A DNA stretch of 64,000 nt from Diplonema papillatum (GCA_030068145.1 JAPJBO010000013.1:570001-634000); one strand, 5' to 3'; shown: positions 12,637 to 25,259, numbered from the stretch's first letter. Numbers and translations: made by a program. Notes: a model not told the origin generated them from the sequence alone.

Positions 12637-15546
12637 ATGACCGGTGACGACGGGATTACGTTCGAGAAGTTTTCAGCCTCCGTGCCGGGTGGCGCCGAGC
12701 CGATCCAGGTGCTCGAGTCGCAATGGACGACACCCGAGGAATTCAACCGCCGGCGTGAAGAAACGCGGACCCGCAAGAGCAGCCTGCCTCGAACAGACGC
12801 TACGACAAAGCCTGCCAACGCGATCGACGGTCACAGCAACGCGAAGTCACTAGATGAGACAGCTGCAGTCTTGACGGCAGAAGTCGGCATGAATCCACAG
12901 ACTGCTCAGCCACCCTCAGGACACGCGGAGACAGGCAACGATGAAGTCCAGGCGGAGCCGCCCGCTGTATCTCCCGGGCGCGTGTTGGACAGTTCTAATG
13001 AGTGGAGGCGTGAACCGGCGGCAGACCAAGAGCAATGTACGGCAGTTCATGGCGAGAAACTGAAACTCCAGGAGGCGAAATCCGGTGGCAAACTGACATC
13101 GAGCCCGGCTAAGGATCCCAGAAAACGGGAGCTGAAAGACGAGGTTGATGCGAAAGAAGTAAAAGAGGTGGCCTACACAGGCCGGAGAAGGCAGAGTGTT
13201 CGGTTGGATGGCTCGCGCAGGCGGCCCAAGGCGAACGAAGGAACCATCGAATTAATCCAGTTGAAGTTGGTGGCGGTAATCCCGACGTGCGAGACGTTCG
13301 TTCAACGGCTGGAGGAGAATCGTGGTCGAATCGCTCAGGCGTGTCTTTCCCTACAGCATCCAAAGGCTTCGTCCGAGACAGCAGTGGCGCAAGGCGAGTC
13401 CACCCTAACGCAGAGCATGGAAACTGAGAGAGAGCTTGTAGAACAATGGGAGCAATTCAAGGCTTCCGTGACCCTTTCCCCGGATGAGTTGGCTGCCTGG
13501 GCAGCCTATTTGCAAAGGGAGAGCAAGTCCGGCTTGTTCGAATCGGAGGAGACGCGCAGGAGATGTATCCGCCGGGTTGACACACTGTTGTCGGCGCGAG
13601 AATTCGACACGAGAGACCTGTACCAAAAGTCCGTCGAAGCTTCAGCAAAGGCGAAGCTGGCTTCGAAGGAAGACCTGGCAGCACAAAAAGTCAAAGTCGC
13701 CGAAGACATTGAACGCCTCGAATCTGAGCTCTCTTCCTTGCCCATGACCCCAGGGCCATCCTCCCAGCGAGGCAGCGTCCCTCGAGGGCAGAGCGGCAGC
13801 ATTCGCAGGCACGACAACTCCGTTGGAGGCAGCGAGCATAGCACGACTCCGATGCAACTGTCCGTGAACGGAACTAGCACACGCCTGCCTGGCTGCGAGA
13901 CTCGGTCGCCTCGGTCGGTAGTGTTGCCTGAGGCACAAAGCGACAGTCACCGCGAGCTCGTACGGAACGAGAAGCAGAGAAGCTTGAAACAGCAGCTTGT
14001 GCAACTCCTCGCTAGGCAGGAACGGTTGGAACGGGAAACCGAACCGACATTGACTTCTGAGGAGGAAATCGCGTGCCGGGGAATGGAAGCCATGCGCAAG
14101 GAGCGGCAGAAGCGGCGCGACGCAAACAAGGAAAGGGTCACCGCCATGCTTCGGGCGAAGCGGCAGTACAGCCACACAGCAAATGACCACCGCGAGAGAC
14201 AAATGGTCAAGGCGAAGTTGCTGTTCGAGGGGCAATCCAGTCTCCACGCTCGGTGCTGCGCCCACGTCTTGCAAGTTGAGCTGAAAGCCCTCCTCAGAGG
14301 TATGGACGAGATCGGTTTCAACCAACGGTGGTATCGAGGTGTGGAAGACGGTGAGGAACAGCTGCAGCTGCTCGAATGGAAGATGCAGCTCGAAATGCAA
14401 CGCCAGGAGGTCGAGAGGTTGCAGGTCGTTGTAAAAGAAGCGCGCGAGCAAGACTTCGCCCTGGCTGAGCTCGAGGAGTCGGAACGGATCGTGTGCCGCA
14501 CGATGGCGGCCGAGGCACGGCAGAGGAGTCAGGAGGACCCGACCAGCACCGCCTTCCTTGAAACGGTAGCCGATTTGCATAACCTGCAGTTCCTTTCGCA
14601 GAGCAGCCGCCACCCCTCTCTGCACCCGATCGCTACTTTTCCAGACGACGACGCCGCCAACGACCTGGATCATCCGTTCCACGCGCAGTCGCTTCGCAAG
14701 AAGAGCAGCATTCGCGCGCAGCATCTGTCATCTTCCATGCGACGGTCCCCGTGGGTCCCACCCCGTCTCGATACCGAAGGCCTGGAAGACGCCGCTTGGG
14801 TCGCCGCGTTGAAACACGCCATTGTGTCTGCGTTCGAAGCGGATGCGGACGTGGCGGTTCCTCCTCGCGACAAGCCCGAAGGCCTTGAAGCCTCTTTCCG
14901 GCCTCGGCGGCTGTACTATTTCATGGACGAAAGACGCGAAGACGAGTCGGACAAGACGTTTTCGCTGTTGCAGTGCGTGGAGGCCGTTGTGAAGTCGACC
15001 GACAACCGCATCAGGCTGTTCTCCCTGCTGTGCCTCTCCGCCTGCGTCGTCTGCGCGCACGTCGCCCCCCAACCGAAGCCTCGGCGAAAATCGCGCGTCG
15101 GAGACATTGTGCCGGTGCCGGCTCCTTCCGGCACCCCCAAGGCCCCGAGCCTGCCAACTGCCGAGCCACCGCCGTCGGTCGGCACAGCCGGCGACGCGGC
15201 CCCAGCGCCAGGCGGAACGGTCCTCCCGCCGCTCAAGACGGCGAAGCGGCAGGCGGCGCCGCCGCCGCCGCCGTCGCCCGCGCCCGCGCGGGATGCCTCG
15301 AAGCAGCCGCCGCAACCGTCGAATCTCGGCGTGCTGGAGGCCGAGCCGACGCCGCTCTCGAGCAACACGTGGTTCCAGCCCGCCAAGCAGGCGACAACTG
15401 CCCGTTCGCGAACTCCGTCTCCCGTGCCGACCGTCAGCACGCACGCCGCCGACCATCTCAAGAAAATTGCGATAAAGGAGAAACAGCTCTATCGGAGACA
15501 GAGAGAGCTCGTTTCGTATCTCCAGCAGGCGCAGAAGTCGCACTAA
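12637..15546 (+). CDS. Large coiled-coil protein, unknown function
   Basis: A single open frame of 969 codons from an ATG at 12637 with no visible intron. Residues 1-220 are polar and disordered. About 230-360 and 430-680 are rich in charged heptad-like helices (runs such as LEWKMQLEMQRQEVERLQ), indicating coiled coils. A short hydrophobic stretch near 795 (LFSLLCLSACVVCAHVA) could be a buried helix or a membrane segment. Residues about 810-930 are proline/alanine-rich, and the tail again forms a charged helix. I do not recognise a family. The strand-opposite open frames across 13.6-15.6 kb are GC-driven shadows. The coding call is good because codon composition is consistent over 2.9 kb; function is unknown. 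Confidence 0.75.
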   Translation: MTGDDGITFEKFSASVPGGAEPIQVLESQWTTPEEFNRRREETRTRKSSLPRTDATTKPANAIDGHSNAKSLDETAAVLTAEVGMNPQTAQPPSGHAETGNDEVQAEPPAVSPGRVLDSSNEWRREPAADQEQCTAVHGEKLKLQEAKSGGKLTSSPAKDPRKRELKDEVDAKEVKEVAYTGRRRQSVRLDGSRRRPKANEGTIELIQLKLVAVIPTCETFVQRLEENRGRIAQACLSLQHPKASSETAVAQGESTLTQSMETERELVEQWEQFKASVTLSPDELAAWAAYLQRESKSGLFESEETRRRCIRRVDTLLSAREFDTRDLYQKSVEASAKAKLASKEDLAAQKVKVAEDIERLESELSSLPMTPGPSSQRGSVPRGQSGSIRRHDNSVGGSEHSTTPMQLSVNGTSTRLPGCETRSPRSVVLPEAQSDSHRELVRNEKQRSLKQQLVQLLARQERLERETEPTLTSEEEIACRGMEAMRKERQKRRDANKERVTAMLRAKRQYSHTANDHRERQMVKAKLLFEGQSSLHARCCAHVLQVELKALLRGMDEIGFNQRWYRGVEDGEEQLQLLEWKMQLEMQRQEVERLQVVVKEAREQDFALAELEESERIVCRTMAAEARQRSQEDPTSTAFLETVADLHNLQFLSQSSRHPSLHPIATFPDDDAANDLDHPFHAQSLRKKSSIRAQHLSSSMRRSPWVPPRLDTEGLEDAAWVAALKHAIVSAFEADADVAVPPRDKPEGLEASFRPRRLYYFMDERREDESDKTFSLLQCVEAVVKSTDNRIRLFSLLCLSACVVCAHVAPQPKPRRKSRVGDIVPVPAPSGTPKAPSLPTAEPPPSVGTAGDAAPAPGGTVLPPLKTAKRQAAPPPPPSPAPARDASKQPPQPSNLGVLEAEPTPLSSNTWFQPAKQATTARSRTPSPVPTVSTHAADHLKKIAIKEKQLYRRQRELVSYLQQAQKSH

Positions 15547-16404
15547 CCTCACCTGTAGAACTATGGTCTCGTGCGGTAGGGGTTTACCTTTTCGGGAAGC
15601 CACGGCAAATACCCAGATGCCTTCAAATCGGGAACTCAGGGGTTGGCAGTAAGACTTCTGACGAATCTATTCACACTCGATACTAGTGGCGGGCTGTGCG
15701 AATACCAGGAAAAACACTGTCTCATCAGTGCAATCATTCATGTCGCCTGCCGCAAGGGGCTGACCCTCGCAAACCTCCGTCAACAGTTAGGGTGTTTCGC
15801 AATTACACAGGAAATCCGTGCGAATGAGCTTACCGCGAAAAAAGTATACTTCGTCTTCGGTTTTGGATGCCTTTGACTCAGTTTTTCGCAGCAATACCGC
15901 GGTTTTTGACAGATGCTGGAGTCATGTTTTCCCAAGCTTGCCCAGCTCTCCCAGATCCGCCCGCTACTCTTTGCAGCGTTCCTTTCCTGTTTGACACCCA
16001 GAAAACTACGAAGAAGTCTCTGCCAAGACAGAAAAATGGGCACTACCTTGCAACAAGTGGCAATCGTTGCATAGTGACTGAGGAACCACCTTGTTTGGCT
16101 TGACCTGACGATTGACTGGCCCCGTGACGGTTTAGAGTCCCGCAAATCCGGACAGAGATCTGATGCATGTGTCCCCATGCGTCGGCAGTTTCTGAAACGT
16201 ACAAGGTGTTTTGTTCGCTTACTCTCACGAAAAGGGGGTCGATCCAAAAAAAAGCTAGCGTATCTAAACTTCCGCCATCGTGGGCAGGGCTCAGAAGGTT
16301 GGTTCATTCGACTACTCAGGGTACTATTCTGCATACTTCAAAACACACAACAGTCTGCACTCGCAAAAAAGGGAGGACCCGCGCATGCTTCGAGGAGAAG
16401 CAAG
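15547..16404. other. Intergenic spacer
   Basis: More AT-rich than its neighbours. The ankyrin frame stays open back to an ATG at 16177, but composition changes at about 16380, so I place that gene's start at 16405. No promoter or terminator element stands out. Confidence 0.5.
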
Positions 16405-19400
16405 ATGCTGCGCTCCACGGGGCGCGGCATGGAGTTCTGGGCGAAGGCGGTCGCCGACACGGAGTCGAAGGTGCTGGCCATCCGCTGCTTGAAGCAGGCC
16501 GCAATGCGGGCCGACGTGGCGGTCATGAGCCTTGTCCACGGCGTCGAGCGTGAGTGCCTGTGCGTGGTGGCGGACTTGCTCTGCCACTTGAGCGGAATCG
16601 AGAAGGACACGCAGCACCGCGATCCGGTCGCCTGCGTGGCCAGCTGGACCGACCACATCGCGAGCTCCCAAAACGGGGACGATGCGTCCGCGAAGGCGAA
16701 AGTCTCGGCGCCAGCGGTGGTGAAGGAGGCGGCGATGCCCCCGCGGCGCCACGTGCGGCTGTCCCTTGCGATGCTGCTGAAGGAAGTGCACCGCTTGGAG
16801 GGGTTGCAAGGCACAATGAACGTCGTCGCCGACGTGCTGCTGCAGTTTGAGAGCAGCGGAGACGTCAAAGACGCTCTCTCGCGCGCCATACTATCGGACG
16901 CCGTGCAAGAAGCCGAGCGAGCCAACCCGTTCGCCTTCTCATCAGCCACCCCCGTGTCCGTCACCCCGCTCCTGCACCACGAGCAGAGACCGTTTCTTGA
17001 CCGAAACTACGCGCCGCCGTCGTCTGTATGGCAAATGCTGAACAGCATGCGGCTCTGGCACGACCCGAGGGAATCCCGCATTTTCACCTCCCTCGACCAA
17101 GACGACCCTTCTCTGTCCGCGCCGGGGCACGGAGAAGTTGCTGATGCCGAGGAGAGCCGAGAGCGGGCGAGGCACCCCGTATCCGTCCTGATCCACGACT
17201 GCAAAGTCATCCTATCGCGGCACGCGGGTGCCGCGCCTGAGGAAGCCGTGGTGCCGGTGTACGCGTTCGCCCACGAAATGGTGTCCGACGTCGTGTTCGC
17301 GCTGTGGGCCCCGCACAGGCGGCTCAACCTAGCCGACGGCCCCGTCAAGAGCAGAGAAGCCCACCGGGGCAGCACGGCCCCACACGCTGGCGACAAGTCC
17401 CACGACGCACTCGGGAGCGCGTGGGAGGTTGTGTCGGAGTGCAGGGCGATGCATGCCGATTTCACGAGACGGCGCTCGTTCAGCCCGTCTCTGGACTTGT
17501 CGGCGGCCGGCGCAAACGAACTGCGGCAAGTGCTGGCGCGCAGCGATGCACGGGTGGTGGGCGACGCGCTGGTTGGTGGTCGATGGGGGGCAGGGCAGCT
17601 GCCATTCGTGATGGAAGTGCAAGGCGCCTCGGTGTTCAAACTGACACTTCCTGACCTGATGACCAACGGTCAAAACGAGCTGTACGTGGTGCACTATCGG
17701 GTGCCTGACGGCATGCAGGCGGGCGTGTTCATTGATTCTGTTGCTTGGCTGCCTCCGCCTCTGGAGGCTTTTGATGAAAGCTCGCCGTTTTGCATCCGAA
17801 ATCTTCCTCCCCCGGCTGTGATGGAGTACATTGCTTCCCGCCCTCAAAACGAAGCTCTACACGGGCAAGGCTGGATGTGTAGATCAGTGCTGAGCGATCA
17901 TCGATACGATGCCATCGCAGAGTTTGCCGAAGCATGCTCACGTGAACCAAACGTTGAGGCGACGGCAAATGGGCTGCTTTCCATTGCGAACGAGCTGATA
18001 GGCAACGATTGGCCACAATTCCGACATGCACTGCATGGAGTCTGGTGGCGTCCAAGGGTGTTCACTTCCGCCGTCGGCAACCAAAACGCGTGCAAAATGT
18101 GGCTCGCCATTACACGTGAAGAAGCCGCGAAACTAGCCACTGAGCTCATCACGTCAGACGAGTACGCGATCACGTGGCAACCCGTGGCAACGGAAGAGGA
18201 AGGCAGGTCACGGGGCTTGGGTGATGCGTGGCTGACGTGCCTCTGCGAGTCGTTCGACGCGGACCGCGACGATTTGTCGGTCACATTCGTTTTTTCGGAC
18301 TGCCTCTGCCTCGTGTGGTCTCCGGAGCCCGAGCACGACGGCCAAAGCATCGATTATCAGCGCATGACCACGCTCTCTTGTAACCCGCCTCCGCCCGCCC
18401 CATCCCAGCCTGCCTCGCGTAGATCTACGCTGCAAAAGCCACCGCGCACCTTCGTACAGTCCTCAACTGACGAAGTGCCCGCTCCTGTACCGTCTTCATC
18501 ATCGTATCTCAAAGGACTCGCCATCCCTGCTTTAGACGAAGACCTTCCCTTTGCAGGCATCTCTTTCACGCCGCTCGGTGACAAGTCCGCCTTTACTCGG
18601 CTGTCAAGCTCCACGCTCGTCTCCCCTCGTCGGCCATCCACGCGTGACACACCCTACAAATTCAAAGTGGCGAAGCCTGACGAACCGACGATACTAGATG
18701 CTGTGCTCCTGGCTCGCAAGATGTTGGAAGACTGCGACGAACTAGAAGCATCGGCGTCTACGGAAACTGCGGCGCAACCAAAGGCCAAGTATTCCGCGGA
18801 TGGAGAGAACTGCATACAGGCGGTGCAGCTGGAGGCGGCAAAGCCGGGGATGAAGGCGAGATCCGCGCACTTCTTGAACCTCTGCCGCCCGGGCATCGTG
18901 AGCAAGTCGACGGCATCCGGACCCCTGCTTGTGGTAGCAGGGACCCCGAGCGACCCCTGCGCCGTGCCAATGATCGTTGCGCACGCGATGTTCAAAGGAC
19001 AGCTGGCAGACATAGACGAGCCGTGCATCCGCGACGTGTGCGAGGCGTTGTGCCTGCAGGTTCTGTCATCGCACAGTACCGATGAGATTGTGGACGACGG
19101 AACCCGAGAACAGCACCCCAACACCGACGGTTGGACCCCGCGGCAGTCAGCTGTCGTCTCCCTGTCGGGCGCCAAGATGCTGATCAGTCAGCAGCTCAGC
19201 AGGCTGGGCACACCCGCGGTTTGCCAGCTCACGAGACTGCGGAAGAGGTGCGACGAGCAGCCGGGGCATCTGCTCAACGCGTGCATGCGCGAGTACCGCA
19301 ACAACCGACTCAGCGCCGAGTTGCGGGTGGCGGAAAGCGCCGTGGGCAACACAGCGCCGACCCGGGGGACGGGCGGCGTGATGCGGTTTTTCGCGAAAAA

Positions 19401-22400
19401 GGAGATGGACGAGCCGAGCGCCTACACCGAGCGTGAGCGGAGTTCGATCCGAGGCGGCGCCTCCCTGCTGCACGTGAGGGCTGGTGGGGCGAGGAAGATG
19501 TCGCTGACGGTGCCGCCGCACGCTCCGCTGCGGAAGAAGCACAGCGCCGGCGCCGTGGGGTTGGGCACGGCTTCCTTCCGGAAGCAGAAGGACGACACGA
19601 AGCCGCGGCCCCCGGCAGCCGCGTCCCCGCACGGCGACGACGGAGTCGAGTTTTTAGACGACGCCGGCAACCGGGCGGTGTGGTGCGCCAGCACCGGCAT
19701 CGTCGGCGACCGCGCCTCTAACCTTTCCCCCGCCGGCACGGGGACTGCACAGGCGCAGGTCCACACCGGCAACACCCACGTCGTCGGCGGGTGGAAGCTT
19801 TCCCTGAAGTACAGCACTGCCTTCATCCCAGCCAACGACGCGGCGTTGGACCTCCACGGCTGGCTCCACGGTCAGCTGCGGCCGTTCGCGTATTACCTAG
19901 CGAAGTCCCTCAGCTTGCTGCCCCCGCTCGCCCCTTCGAAGTCGGTGCAACCCCCGACCAGTCACCATGCGGCGGTCGTGGTCCCCACGCTGTACCGCGC
20001 CATGCCGAGCTACATCCAACCGCAGCCCGGCCCCTACGCGGCAGCCAGCGGGGTCGCCTTCCACGGGTTCGCGGCGTGCACGCCGAGCCTCCGCGCCGCC
20101 GGCGGCACGCCGCCGCCGGCGTGCGAGAAGGCGGTCGTCCTCTCCCTGCGCGCGCCTGCCGCGCGCGCAGTGCACCATTGGTCCCGCGACGCGCGCGCCC
20201 TCCTCCACCTGCTGCCGCCGGGCACCGCCTTCCAGGTAACCCGTGCTGAGGTCACGACACGCACGGCGGTATCCAAAGACACAGGTTCCGCAGGAGAGGC
20301 GCTCTGGCAAGGCTCGAGCACTGGGGATGCGGAGGAGGCCTCGAAGCCGGGCGGCAAGGTGAAAAGCCAGGCTGGGAAGGTCGCGGGGATGCTGTCCCTG
20401 GAATGCAAGCTGACGGAGAACAGTCCGTCGGAGTGCCTTCTGAGGTACGTGCGCGAGACGATCGCGAAGATTGCGCACGAAAAAAGCTCGGAGCACACGC
20501 GGCAGCTGTTTCAGATTCTGCAGAACGTTGAGAAAAAGGACTTCTCGCGTGCCCTTGCGTTGGCGGCTTCGCCGTTGAAGTCCGTGTTCTCAGACGGCAG
20601 CGAATGGAACGAGCGGGTAGTCACCCGCGGCATGCGCATAGCCAGCGAGCTGATCCAGTTTCTCTTGCAGGACCCTGCAGCCGAGAAGCGAGGCACGGTC
20701 CAGACCGTCGTGAACGATTCTTTGGCAGCCGCCGTCGTCCACAAGAAGTTCGGTTCGATCGCACGCCTTTGCGCCTTAGGCGCAGACGTTGAAACGGATG
20801 TTTCCGAAGGTTGGCCGTTGATCCACGCCGCCGCCGGCTCGTCGTGTTTGGAAACGCTGCGGGAGGTTCTTCGGCTGGACGCCGACACCTCGGTCTTATC
20901 CGCTAAGGGGGACACTGTGCTGCACACAGTAGTCTCTGCATTTGAGTCTTTCCCTGACCCCCGGCTGCTTATCGACGTCGCTGGGAGGCAGCTGAACGTG
21001 AGGGGCTCGCGTGGCTCGACAGCGCTGCATTGTGCCGTGGAAAGGGAGGCCATGAACATGGTCAGAGTCTTGCTAGAAATCGGCGCGGATCCGAACGTGC
21101 CTTTGTTGACAATCGGTGTCGTCACGCACGAGCCGGCTTCGGTAGAGCTCTCGGCATTCGACGGCGATTTTAGAGAAAGCCATCGCAAAGTGTCCGTACA
21201 GTCGTCGCCCATCCTCTCAAAACGGGCATGTCGCTCAGCGGCTGTAAACACAACGCCCCTTCACTCTGCCACTGTCCGCGGATTGGTTGAAGTGGTCGAC
21301 ATACTTTTGACCTATGGTGCAGACCCTGAGTTCCCGAACGCAAATGGACAGTGCGCGCTGCACCTTGCCGTCTCGACGGCTAACTTCGGCACAACACGAG
21401 GACTGGAAGTACTCTCTCGCCTTGCCACGGAAGGAGCGGTGCGTGCAAGCGACAAGGCGAAGGTCACTGCCCTTCACTTCGCGGCTTCACTCGGCAACTT
21501 GGACGCTGTGCACGTCATACTCCAGGCCCCCGGCGCTTCGGACAACCGTATCATTGACATGGAGGACAGGCAGGGGCTCACGCCGCTTCATGCTGCCGCC
21601 TTACTCTTCGAGATCGACGTCGTCCTCTTTCTTGCTCCATTATCCGCTGCGACGTTGACCCCGTCTGACTTCCCGAAGAACAAGGTCTGTCTTTCGCACC
21701 TAGCACCGAAGAGTTGTTTTGTGTAGTTGGGCGACCGGATACTCCCTGGAGAGATGGTCCCTGCATGCTAACTCTTCTCTCTCTCTCTCTCCTTTTTCTT
21801 AGAGTTGGCTTGAATTCTTTGTTCGCGGATCAGGAGGCGACGTGGCGCGAGACTTTGTTTCGTGCAGATCAAGAGGCGACACGAGCCCGTCCCCACTCAA
21901 ATCCACGAATGCAAAAAAATCAACTACAGGTGAGCATTGCGGGCCCACTGCTCGTGCGGGCGTTAGAAGACGGTGATGTTGACAAGTCGCTGCTCCTGCT
22001 AAATTGCGGCGTCTCGACAGAGGTATGCAAGCCCCTAATAGCATTCTCGTGCGTGAAGATTGATATGGCAACATAAACGATGCTCATACGGAACCTTTGA
22101 AGAAAGTAAAACCAAGTTCAGCTGTTGCCATGGATTGGATCTTGAATTTTCGCAAAACGAAGAAGGAAAATCTCACCTAAAATTTTCCTGCAGGAGACGA
22201 GCCTTTTCCTGCTTGCGGGGCGCAACCCGAGTTTCTCGAACGAAGAGGGCGTGAAGGTAATAGAGCTGTTGGTGACCCCAGCGGCGCTAGAAGCGCGGGG
22301 CCAAGACGGTAGGACGGCGCTGCACGTGGCGGTGCAGGAGCGCCTCGTGGCCACGTGCAAGGCGATGCTACTGTTCGGGGCCGACCCGAACGCGCAGGAC

Positions 22401-24554
22401 ACGCGTGGGAGGACGGCGCTGCACCTGGCCGCCGAGGACGGGAACATCGAAATGATGTACGTGCTGCTGTGGGCGGACCGGCTCAGCCGCCGCATCACGG
22501 CGGACCCCAACGCGAGGGACCACAACGGAATGACGCCCCTGCACGTCGCAGCCGAGCGGGGTTGGGCCGAAATCGCGTCGCTTCTCGTCGAAGAAGGTGT
22601 CTCGACGTCGTGCGAAGACAACAACGGCTTCACTGCGTTGCACGTCGCTTCCATCCATCAGCGCCTCGAGATTGTTCACCTCCTTCGAGGTGGCAAGAAG
22701 GAGGTCGGACAGCTCCCGTATGAACACGCTCGTCGGATGCTCTTTGATGCAATCAATGCTGGGCAGGTGGCCGACGTCCTCAGGCTTCTTGATTCTTTCA
22801 TGTTGGATCTGACCATGACGGACGACAACGGCTGCCCGGCGCTGCTGGCGGCTGCTCACACCAAAGCGTTCGACTTCGAAGGAAACACCGACCTCGTTGC
22901 TCGGCTGTCGACTCCGGAGGTTCTCAACTGCCGCATCGACCTGCCCGCCGTCGGGCGTTCTGTCACCGCACTGCACATTGCGGCGTATTATGACAGACAC
23001 CACATCGTCTCTGCCCTCTTGACGCTGGGCGCAGACCCGCGCGCGAGGACAGCAGACGGTACGCCTTTTGTGATCGCATTGGGGCTCACTGTTTCTGGTT
23101 ACGATGCTGCCAGCTACCAGTTTCTAGTATCAACGATGCGTTGTTAGTTGAAAAGGACGGAGAAATGTGCGCTCGCTCGCTTGAAACAAAACGAAGAAAT
23201 AAATAGGGGCAATGCGCCCGCAAACGCCACTTTTTCCTGCCAATTTCCCCCGTAGGTTCTCCTCGACCACACACTGTTTGATCGGACCATGGGGGTTAGG
23301 CTCTCCAATGCACCGAGCAGCCAATTCTTTGGTCCGATACATGTCTCTGGATGAGTCTCGAAAGTATTAGGTACGATCTACGAAGCAACTCCCCATATTC
23401 TATGCCCGACACTGCGAAAAGGAACGGAAACCGTGCCTACCAACAATCTCCCGCCGTTGTCTGGCAGCTCTCAGATGTCAGAACTCTGAAGTCTGACAAC
23501 CTGCGATGCGAACCACACCACAGATTTACTGCCGATCGTGCTCGCTGCCAGGGAGCTGAACAGCGGCGCCGTCACCGTGCTGCTACCGCTCTCCGGGTAC
23601 GAGCTGATGCCGCTTGATTTCCCGGTGGCGCCTTTGCACCGTTCGGTGAGAGCCGGAGACTTAGACGCAGTCAGGATGCTGCTGGAGCACGGGATCGAGC
23701 CGTGCGAAGCGGATCCTTTTGCGGGAAACCCGTCTGGAAGACTCTTCGTATCCTCCGACAACGAGGTCGTAGGGGTAGTCCCGCTGCACTCTGCAGTCGG
23801 GAGGCCTGAATTTGCTACCCGGTGCGGGTTGGCCCTGTTCGAGAAGCTGGTCACGGACGCCACGGTCAACGCGCGCACGCTGCACAAGCAGCAAACGCCG
23901 CTGCACTGCTGCGCCTTCGCCTGGCACGACAGCTCCGAGATGGCGCAGATCCTCCTCGATAGAGGTGCAGATCCGGACAAGGCAGACGTCTTCGCCAACA
24001 CAGCGCTGCACCTCGCCTGCTCCAGGGGACACCTGAAGCTCATCCGCGTCCTCGAGCCGTTGACGGCGCCTTGCGATATCGACGGCATGGCTGAGCTTCG
24101 TCCCTGGCTCAACTGCGAAGTAATGGTGCAAGCACCGGCTGCCAAAGTGGAGCTGCTATGCAAACAGTACATACAAGCAGCTGAAGAAGCCATTGCAGAG
24201 GAGGACCGTGCCAGCGGCGACACACGCGGGACGAGGCTCGTGCCTCCGGATGTGCTGAGCGCGCGCTGGTCTGCGGAGAAGTTGCAGTTCGTCGGGAAGG
24301 TGGGTACCCCGCTCATTGTTCGCAGCGGGTACGTCAAGGTCGCGTTCCCGAGCGTGTCTTCCTCCGGCGATGCTGCTGAGGCGGCGCCGTCGTACGTTGT
24401 TCTCCCGCGCACTGCGGTCACACGACTCTTATACCAACAACCCGGAACCACGGCCTCCGCCGGACTTGCCACGGCGTCCTCTTGTGCAAGCCTTAGCAGT
24501 CCTTTCGGACTTGGTCGTGCGCGCTCGAGCAAGTACTTCTTGTCCGCGACGTGA
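16405..24554 (+). CDS. Giant ankyrin-repeat protein with ART-like region
   Basis: Spliced model join(16405..21662, 21803..22022, 22194..23097, 23524..24554), 2,470 residues. An alternative first intron is 21685-21929; the third donor could be 23060 instead of 23098. Residues 1-1100 match no family I know. Residues about 1120-1285 resemble the arginine-specific ADP-ribosyltransferase fold (PF01129 type): DLHGWLHGQLRPFAYYLAKS, LYRAMP, SGVAFHGFAACTPS, then LLPPGTAFQV. The expected ExE glutamates before LLPPG are not visible, so it may be inactive. From about 1430 to 2250 there are at least a dozen ankyrin repeats (for example STALHCAVEREAMNMVRVLL and RTALHLAAEDGNIEMMYVLL). The C-terminal 170 residues are non-repeat. 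Likely a cytosolic scaffold. The coding call is strong, the ankyrins certain, the ART likeness tentative. Confidence 0.8.
21724..21800 (+). repeat. Dispersed repeat, copy B, in ankyrin intron 1
   Basis: Shares GGAGAGATGGTCCCTGCA and its flanks with copy A at 1291-1349 and is likewise followed by a CT run. It ends in CCTTTTTCTTAG, which is the best acceptor for the next exon. The repeat thus makes up roughly the 3' half of a 140-nt intron. Confidence 0.6.
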
Positions 24555-25259
24555 CCGGTGGCAAATTGGTCGCTGACGGCTTGACGAGTTGTCTCTCATT
24601 CTTTTCCGCGCCGATTGTTGCCTATAAAGTTCCAGTCAGAATTGCACAGCATTCAAACCAGAATCAAAGCGTCGCAGCGTTTTGGATGGCCCCAGACACG
24701 GCACAACACATCTGCCAAACACGGCACGTGTGCTGTCAACTACAAAACCACAAGTCGTGAACGAACCGATTCAGTAGAGTGTATCCAAAGCAACCTTTGG
24801 CATGCATTTGTCCTCTTTGTCGTTCCTTTCCAGTACTCCGTTCTGTACAAGAAGAATCGGGCAGCCGACGATGAGCTTTCCAGCTTGCCGTCGGTGCCAC
24901 TACGTAACGAGGGCGATCTTCATCTTTTCTCTCCATTGTGTCGACAGTAGTCCCGTGCGGAGAACCCTGGCTCATAAATGAGCAGATCTGTCGAACAGGG
25001 ATGGGGACGAACCGCGGGTCCGTATGTGGTATGACTGTCTACCCACGCAAGACGCATTGTTCAGTAGCGTTGCTACACCACCCGGCGGGAAGTCAGGGTG
25101 ATTTTGGTCTGACCTCCATACAAGTGGCCTCGGGCCGGAAGAGGCGGAGGACGATTCGATTGACAACTGCGAAGAATGCGGAGTTCATTCACTTCCAGAG
25201 CCGATCACTACCGTTCAGGTTTAGCAGGCGGGTTCGTGCGGGGGGAGCACAGCGGCATC
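24555..25259. other. Intergenic spacer
   Basis: No coding or repeat signal I can support. It contains a TATAAAG-like string near 24623, but with no gene start close behind it I do not call a promoter. Confidence 0.5.

Noticed and set aside
13642-15603. Long minus-strand frames opposite the coiled-coil gene
   Set aside because: Composition shadows of a GC-rich + strand gene; low-complexity and without domains.
16177-16404. N-terminal extension of the ankyrin protein
   Set aside because: The frame is open, but base composition and residue make-up change sharply at about 16380-16405.
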